DNA of 64,000 nt from Gavia stellata (Eukaryota > Chordata > Aves > Gaviiformes > Gaviidae): positions 35,506,329 through 35,570,328 of the forward strand of contig NC_082603.1 of NCBI RefSeq assembly GCF_030936135.1. The letters are read 5' to 3'. The position numbers and the translations under genes are program-made. This document shows positions 20,401 to 29,400 of this stretch, piece after piece. The notes under the pieces are model-generated. The model saw nothing but the letters and a program-made list of their open reading frames with translations, did not search any database and was not told the origin of the DNA. Each line of letters starts with the position of its first letter. Position 1 is the stretch's first letter.

Positions 20401-23400
20401 TGCAGTTTCTTAATATGTATTACAGAAACACTACTGGTATTTGCAAATATATAGTAAAATTGTTTTATTGAACTCTCATTTTGGGGGCTTGGGCACATTA
20501 ACAAATTAATCCATCTGTATAGGGCTTTTGCTGTTGGATAGAATAAAAATACCTACATAATTACTTGTTTCATAGTAGGACCCTTAAAATTATATGTGCA
20601 GAGCAGGCAGTAAAATAAGACACTTGTCTTAGTTGGCTGCAAGATTTTGGGCCAGAAGTTTCTTCTGAAATGGCAGTATGTAGCAGCATTCTTGGTACAA
20701 TAAGCATGGCACATATTGGAACAAATGCATTTTACTGCACAGGTAAGGAATGTGCCGCAATATACTGTATGTATGCACCCATCCACCCACAGACACACAT
20801 ACACAGCGTGTATTTGAAGATCTGCAGAGACTTTCATTTTCATTTGACAAGTCAGCAAAAGCCCTACGCTTGATTCAACAAAAAATATTTCCATACCTTC
20901 TCTTAAGTTTTACAAAATTTATATGGTAGGTGTAAAAGAAAACATAGTGAACTGTACCATATTATTAACCCCTAAATCAAACTTTTTTTGTCTTGTGTAT
21001 CTTGATTTTTCTGTGTGCTTTATAGTGAAGCAGCCGACACGAGTCGTTGTTCATAAAACAGCTTTTGAAAGTTGAGAGCACACCCCTGGAGAACCGACTG
21101 TGCTTGCTTACGTTTGGTTCATGACTTAAAAATCGAGTACAGGTGATGAAATCTTGGCAGTGTTAACAAAAAAGTAGTGTGTATTGTGCTATTTTTTTGC
21201 TCTAGAAACTTAACCATTTGTAGAGAAAAAGGAACAGTCAAATTTTCACACATTGAAGTTTCATTCTGACAAAAAAATTAATGATAAATATTAATAGACA
21301 TCAAGCTTTGTATTTTAGCCAACATAAGTACTTTCAACAAACTCAGGTGGTGTATCAGGGAGACATTTTCTGGGTGTATTTGTGTATTTTCTGCCTTTAA
21401 AATGGAATGCATTCTAATGCAAGGCTGTTTCTCTGCAGGAGTTATTCCTGATGAGACTAAGGCTTTGTCTCTCTTGGCACCAGCTAATGCTGTGGCAGGT
21501 CTGCTGCCTGGAGGTGGACTCCTGCCTACTCCCAACCCACTTTCTCAGGTAGGCTTTCCAGTTAGACTGAAGTCAAGGGAAACGATTAGGTGTATTCTGT
21601 TAGATTCTAACTTACTTTCTGTTGTTTTATTCAGGACAAATAGACTGATGTGCTAATGCTGATTCCTAGAATGTTTTTGTTTATATACCTTGATGGATTG
21701 TTACAGCTATCTGATATGAATTGTGGCAAAACGGTGATAAGTTGCTAGAAGGGATACTTCTATTTCCCTAATATGATGCTTCTGGTATCTCAGGGGCCCT
21801 GTGTTTATATCTCTCTCTCATCCCTCTTTTATCCATTGTACAGTTACAGACAGATTTGACAAGCAGTAGAGATCTCGTAGATTTTAAATTCGTGAAGTTC
21901 AAGGAGTTGACATGCTGTGGAGATACCCTCTGTTAATGCTCCAGCCGAGGGGAAAAAATTGTAGCCTGTATTTGCTCGTTATCTAAATACACAAGAATTC
22001 CTGTGGAAGATGAACAGTAAGAATAAGACGTTATGGAAGAAGTTTCAGTCAAAGCATGTATCTTATTAGAGAACAAAGAATCAAAGTACAAGAGGCAAAT
22101 TAATAAGAATAAAGTTTCATTAATTCTGCAGTTCTCAAATCTGGTTCTTCAGCTTGTGCTTTGCTCTTCTTTGTGTAAGCTGTGTTATGATTTCTGATTG
22201 CATGAAAGATGTACTTGCCATTGAGTTGTTCAGAAGGTCTCTTTAACCGTATGTAGAGGGAAAAGTCTAAAGTTTAACTTTGAAGCTTGAGGAAAGGAAT
22301 GGAAGAAACAAATACTGTCTTAAAGATTTATTTCACTAAAAACTGTATGTATATAAATTCCTGAAAATGGTTGTTTGAACCACCTTAATTTTAGTTCTGT
22401 CACTCTGAATCCCAGCCTACTCCCAATCCACTTGATGGTAGAATTTAACACACCCATGTTATGGAAGATCATGGTGGATGGTCAGCTCCTTTTGACTATT
22501 ACTGGGAGTTGGGTATCTAAGCCGATAAAAATTATTTTGAGCTGTAGTTTGTGTTCACCAAAATCAATGTGTGGGAATGTGCCTTTTTCTTTTGACACTG
22601 CACGGAGAAGCCTGTACAGTTTCAAGAGATCAGCTAACTGAAAAACTCATTGTCAAAAAGTGGAAGGTTCTGCTCCCTTGCTCTTGACTACGTGCTCTTG
22701 CTGCTGCTTTTATGCTGGCTCTGGAGCTGATCAGATCCTTTTGTGAACTATTGTGTTAGCTTGATGCAGACAGCACAAAAACAAGTTCTCTGACAGCTCA
22801 GTGGGTTGAATTGGTTGACAAATGAGTCTCAGGTGCCAGAGCAGTCAGAAAGGAGGCAGTGAGAAGGAAGGAAGGGAGATCAAGACCTCGTAGCAACAGC
22901 GCAGCATTTGATTAATGTAAGATCATGTGGTTTTTAGCACTGTGTGTTTTGTTTCAGTGTATGTTTTGATCTTCTCACTTTAAATGGTCAAAAAATTAGG
23001 TTCTTTTATGAGTCTTTGAGATTAATTTCTAAAGGAATTCAGATCTATGCCATCATCGTACTTACACTTCCAGTAGCTTTTCAACCCATTTGCCAGTTTT
23101 CACCAAATTTGTGAAATTTGCAGAGATGTAATAATGTTATATTGTCTTTTAACATAAAACATGTTAATTTCCATTCTAAATTTATTTGGACGTGAAGTAG
23201 TTGGCTCAGAAACTTTTAGTGACTTTTCATTTTAACTCTGGAAAAGAATTTCATTTTAAACTATTTCTTGGATGTAGTGGAATGCTTTACTTTTTTTACT
23301 TCTTTTTTTTTTTTCCCCCCCCTCCTACCTGTTGGGATGCAGAGGAAACAGAATTTAATTTTGGAATATTTATAGGGAAAAAATCTTTCATATACCAAGC

Positions 23401-26400
23401 TTTGGAATACCTGAATAAGAAAAACTAAAATTCTGTCACTGACCTTAGTATAATGTTTCCTGTAGCTAGAAGCCTAAGTAAAACCCAGTTCAAGTTTCCA
23501 CATGTGTGATGCTTGGGAATCTTCACCTAACAGCTTTTTATCAGCTGAATATGGCTTTGTCTAATTGCTGTCTTTGTTACAGATTGGTGCTGTTCCTTTA
23601 GCTGCTTTAGGAGCTCCTGCTCTTGATCCTGCCCTAGCTGCTCTTGGGCTTCCTGGAGCAAACTTAAACTCTCAGGTATGTCACGTTCTAAAATGTTCTT
23701 TGTTGTCCCTAGCGTATATGTAGTTTGACTAGCATACATGACGCTCTTAATGTTCGCCAGTATATTTTATAACAAGCTGAAGATCTGGAAATACTATACT
23801 TAGGTTTGAAGAAGTGTTAGAAAATACTACTTTTTATTAAAGGCTTGGCTCAATGTAGTCTGCATAGGCTGCTGGTTCTTTAAACTTCCTAGAATTGTTA
23901 CAGAATGCAGACTTTGTTTCTTGGCATAGCAGGTTTATATATGAACACTTTTCTTTTGCTACCCTCTTTTCTGTTTTAAAAGTAATTTTCATTGATAGCA
24001 GTTTAACAGCCACTATCTGAAAAATCCAATGATTGATTTTTCTGAGCACCTGTTTGGAATAAGTAGTATCTGTAGGAGTATCAAATTAAATGCTGGAAGG
24101 ACCTAAAAAATAATTTGGAACTAGTAATGAAATACTTCAAATACGTGTCATTATCAAGCTATGAACCTGTCTTACACTAAAAAACCAATTGTTTGACTTG
24201 TTAATTTTGTAGCTGTAGAAAATACCGAGGAGACTTTGTTAGACTGTAGTCTTTTTAAAACTGAATAAAAAAAGACTTTAAGTACTAAGTAATAGTGAGT
24301 AGAATATTGAGTTTATATTAAAGTTATAACAACCAAATACTGTACAGAGAACATGTTTTACAGGTACAAGAAGTAGTAATAATTTAACGCATTGCTAAGA
24401 AATCCATCATTTAGCATTCTCTTTATGCATGCCATGTGTAGTAACAAGCAAATAATGGTGATAATAAAATAACAAATGAAAAAAAATAAGCATTCTATAA
24501 ATGCATATTAGAAAAATATAAATTTGGTATGGTGAAGGATTGTTTCCTTTGTCCATTAAGCCAGCTGATTCTAACAAACTGGGTTCAGCACATGGCTGCC
24601 TCTGTATAAAGAAAATTAGTGTGGACTAAACATTTTGTTGTTAATACACCACTGGTACAGGACGTGACTAATTGTAATAATATCTGGATTTTCTTAAGAG
24701 CTGTAAAATACAATTTTTTTGTGGAATTTTTAGAGCAAAGAAGCTTTTGCTAATTGTTCATAAATTGACATAGAGGATGTCCCATGGACAGGCAACTTAC
24801 TTCTCTAATGAGGTCGCTCTTCTCTTGAAGTAACAGAGTGAAGTAACACCTGTGAATACCAGAAGTGTATTTTTATTTTAAAGTGCTTTGATTCTGTCCA
24901 GGAACGGACCTATGTTTGGTCACTGTGGAAAAAAACAAAAGTACTTAGGCACCACTGAAATGCGATGTTCACACCCTCACCACCATCCGCAAGGTTTAAA
25001 ACAGAACAGTATGCCTTTTCGTCCATAACTTGTTTGGGGTGTGTTTTGTTTTGTTTTTTTCACCTATAGAGGCTTTTTGCTTTAGCCACTGCTGAGGGTA
25101 CATTCAGGGAAGATAATCTTCTTAAGCATACACATCTTCCAACATGGTTTTAACTTGTTGTTTTTTGTTTTTTTTCTCACAGTCTCTTGCAGCAGATCAA
25201 CTACTAAAACTTATGAGCACAGTGGATCCCAAGTAAGCATCAGTGTTTACAAATGTTTGTATTGCAGTACATTTGATTGTGGGAATATCTGTTGTGATTC
25301 AGTATACAATCTTTGTCCTGCTGGTTCTAATTAAGGTTGGCGAAAACTAGTGTCTTGGGGATGTTATGCAGACTCTTTTCTGTGGTAGAGAGAAGAGGGG
25401 GAGGAAATGAAGATTATTCAGCCTTGCATCTACGGAGTAACACTGATTAATCTCTGGGATTTCATTTTGCTAGAGACAGAAATTCAGGTTTTTGTATGTC
25501 ATTTTTGTCACTTCTGTGTCCGTAATGTAAAGGTGCAGCTGGCACCTTACATCCTGCAAGGCTGAAATGAAAGGGCTATGGTTGAGAGTGACCCGAGACC
25601 AGCAACTGTTGTAAAAGACAGTAATAACAGTCTATGTATGTTACAGCTATCAAAAGATAACAAAAGGCAGCATGTCTTATTACTTGGTAGAAAAAGGGAG
25701 CAAATAACAGCACAAGTATTTGCTGATTTTTATTTCAGTATTCAGAAAAAGGATAATTTTATTCAAAATCATGTGGCATGGGGACAGCAAGTAGGGAAGG
25801 ATTGTAGCAATTAACATGCCGTTAAGCTGTTGATAACATTGCAATAGGGTGATGAAAGCATATGCCATTGGAAAAAAAGGTATTAGACAAATTAGTAGAT
25901 GAAAAGCATACTAAATGCAAAGAAACGACATCTGCCTCAGAAAGCCCTTGCACTGCAAATTACAGGAAGCTTTGGAGAGAATTCTTTCAACTCTCAGCCT
26001 CGGGAAAGCATATCGATGTGTGCTTGCCCTGCTGCTGTATTAGCTAAGTAGACTTCTTCTAACCCTGTTTGGTTCGTTTTTAATACTGTTCTGGCATATT
26101 GTTCTCTATATTAAATTGATGTTTCTGTAAGCAGGAAATGCACAACTGATGGAACAAAATAGTTACCCAAGATAATGAGTTAGATAAACATCAGTCAGGT
26201 ATATTGGGTATACCTGGTTGGCTTCAAAGCCACCTTGTAGAACACGTCTTCTGAACTTTAAATTTCATCACTGTTTGTAGGCTTTTCAGTATGCCTTAGA
26301 AAACTGGAAATGGACTTTCTACTGTGTAATATACTGTTTCCTGTGGAGTTGCTCTTTCAGGTGATGAGAATTGAAATTGTGTTGTACAGAAATGTTATGA

Positions 26401-29400
26401 AAAGTGTCACTAGAAGCATATCTGTGCAAGACAATACAAACTTCCCTGCTATTTGCAGTTTACTGGAATTCTAAGAGCCGTATGTGCTAGTATCTTGTGC
26501 CACTGTTTTCAGCACAGATATCACATCCTAGACTTAGTACTCTGTTATCTGACTGGTAACAGAACACAGGCAGATTCTGATTCACTTAGATCAGTGACTT
26601 TGAACAGGCTGCAAACTGACAATGGAGGCATGTATTTCCTGGATTCGTCAATACTGAGTTTCTAAAATTCTTTTTTATTTACCAGGTTGAACCATGTAGC
26701 TGCAGGTCTTGTGTCACCAAGTCTGAAATCAGATACCTCCAGTAAAGAAATAGAAGAAGCTATGAAAAGAGTACGAGAAGCACAGTCATTAATTTCTGCT
26801 GCTATAGAGCCAGGTAATTTTAAATAGTAGAATACCTCATTGAATTCAAGATGGAGTTTTGACGTAGTATATGATAAAAGCTGATGGTCTGCAAAATACT
26901 GGCTTAATGCTTTCATGTTCTGTAGTGACTTAATTTATAGTTGACAGGTTTTTAATTGTCCTATAGTGTGAGTGCGGCATGTGTCCTGCAGAATGATGCA
27001 GGGAATTAATCATCTGTTGTTTTTCCCACATCTCGATTGGAAGATTGTGAAATGCTTGAGCTTCCCCTGTTTGAAGTTCATACTGCCACCTCTGAGATTT
27101 CATTGGAAACAGCAAGTGGCTCAACCACTTGACCTCCTAGTGATGTTTGTTCTTGGGGATGGTTTCCCTTCTTTTAATTCCTGATCTGTGGAATTTTGTA
27201 AATAATTATTTTAAAAATTTTTTTGTAGCTTATTTCGGTAGATTTTATTTTAGAACAAGATGCAGCAGTTCATCCGCAAATGTCAGATCCACCAAATCTG
27301 AGAAACAGTAACTTGGAACACTAAAAATAGAGTTTTGCAGCCTCCTGATCATTTTCAGGAAAGAAAATAACAGGAGCTCTATTATATACCAGAAAAATGT
27401 GCTGATTGTTTTGCTTGAGGCTTTTTGTGGGAAATTCAAAACAATTTGGGAGATTCTTTAGTCCACAAAATGGCAGAGACTCTGAGATTTTTAACTGCTG
27501 CATTTTAAGCTGCCCTGCATCTATCATCTTTTAACTGACTTATATTAAACATTTTCTGAATTCTGACTTCTTCAGTTCTGCATAAAACTTTATGTTGGTT
27601 TTATGTCACATACATGTCTTTGTCATGTGTTAATTCTTTGTGTCATCTTTTGAGGAAACGGATAGATAAGCCTTAATTTCAAATGTCAAAATACTCCTTA
27701 GGTTTTCTTTATCTTGTTTATATCTATAGCATGAAGCTGAACTTCCTTTCCTCTATAAAATCTTTTTGAATACTGAAATAACATTGGGGGTTTTACTATG
27801 CTTTTCCTTTTTAACTCCAGACAAAAAAGATGAAAAACGAAGGCATTCAAGGTCAAGGTCACGCTCAAGGAGGAGGAGGACACCTTCTTCATCTAGACAC
27901 AGGTAGTTAGCTTATTTACTTTAAAAAAAAAACCCATGTAGCTGAAACAATCCCTTCAAAAGTACTTCTTGGAAGTGACACTTCCCTCACGGAGGCTGAC
28001 AGATGGAAGAATGCAAATGGTCTGAGGAAAGCTGAGGCTGTGATTTGGCTGGACTGTAGTGTGAGATGGAGGCCTACCTCTGTTTTTGTAGAAAGCGTTG
28101 GAGAGAGATGATAGCACAAAATACCTCAAAAATACCTTTAGCTACTGCAGAAAGAACTTCAGGACACATAGTCCTAGCAGTGTTTGGACTCTGTTTTTAT
28201 TTAACAATAAATTATTTCTTGTGTCAGATAAGAAAAACCTTAGCACAGACCCTTGGTTTTTCACAGCCCTCACTACTATGAGCACCTAAGCTATTGTAGA
28301 CTGTCCATTTTACAATAGTTCCTTAAAGCTTTGTTCGTTCTTCAATCTCTTTCCAGTGTGCTCATGTGGTATTTATAATTTGTCTTAAAAACAAGTACTA
28401 GGAGGCTTGTCTGAGCATTGTTACTTATCTGCATAAATGTTTACCTGTTGGGCTGTTTGCTTCTAGCATGTGCAACAAATTCAGCTTAGTGGAAGTATCT
28501 GGGACAAAATTTTTTCCAGCATTTTCTAGGTTATGATTTAGCTGACAATCAGGTCTGTTCGGATATCCTGACTAGAGATCTTAATATTGTCCTACCCAAA
28601 CAGAAACACATACGGCTGATTGATGCCATTGGCTTGTCAACTCCAATTAGACAGTGCGTGCCAGTGGTCTGTGCAAAGCCATTTTAACTATGGCCTTCCC
28701 ATTTGTACTTCTTTGCTATTCGCATATTCAGTAATTGGCTTGTATTTGGTTTAGTGTTCTAAAAATTTCTTCACGTTTCAACATGACTTACCAGTTTTCC
28801 TCTACAATAGGACTGAGATTTTCTTAAAAGGAGAGTAATAAGAGAGCTGATTGAAACATCATTGTTCTTTGACTTTTAGCATTTGTGCACTTCCTTTTTC
28901 CATTTCCTTGGTGGACTCAATGCGACTTTTTTGCTGTTTTCTATGTTCTTTTTTCTGTTTTCTGTATCATTGTGCATTACAATACCATTAGCACTGAGCA
29001 GTTTGATTCTGAATAGTATATCAAATTCCATATATTTAACTCCCATGTACAATGTGTTACTGGTAGACGGTCAAGAAGCAGATCAAGGAGAAGGTCCCAT
29101 TCAAAATCGAGAAGCAGGAGGCGATCTAAAAGTCCAAGGCGAAGAAGGTCTCATTCCAGAGAGAGAAGCAGAAGGTCTAGGAGCACATCCAAAACCAGGT
29201 AGTTGCTTCAGTAGATCTATTCTATTTTCTAGAAGTTAAATTATTAAATTTTGGTGCTTAATTAAAAAAAAACACCACCAAAACCCACAAACAAACAAAA
29301 CACCTGGGGTAAAATGAACTAGTGGCTCTTCTTAAAGTCACAGTCTCTTCTAACATCTTACAGAATTATATTACACTTGCCCTGTACATGTGCACAGTTA

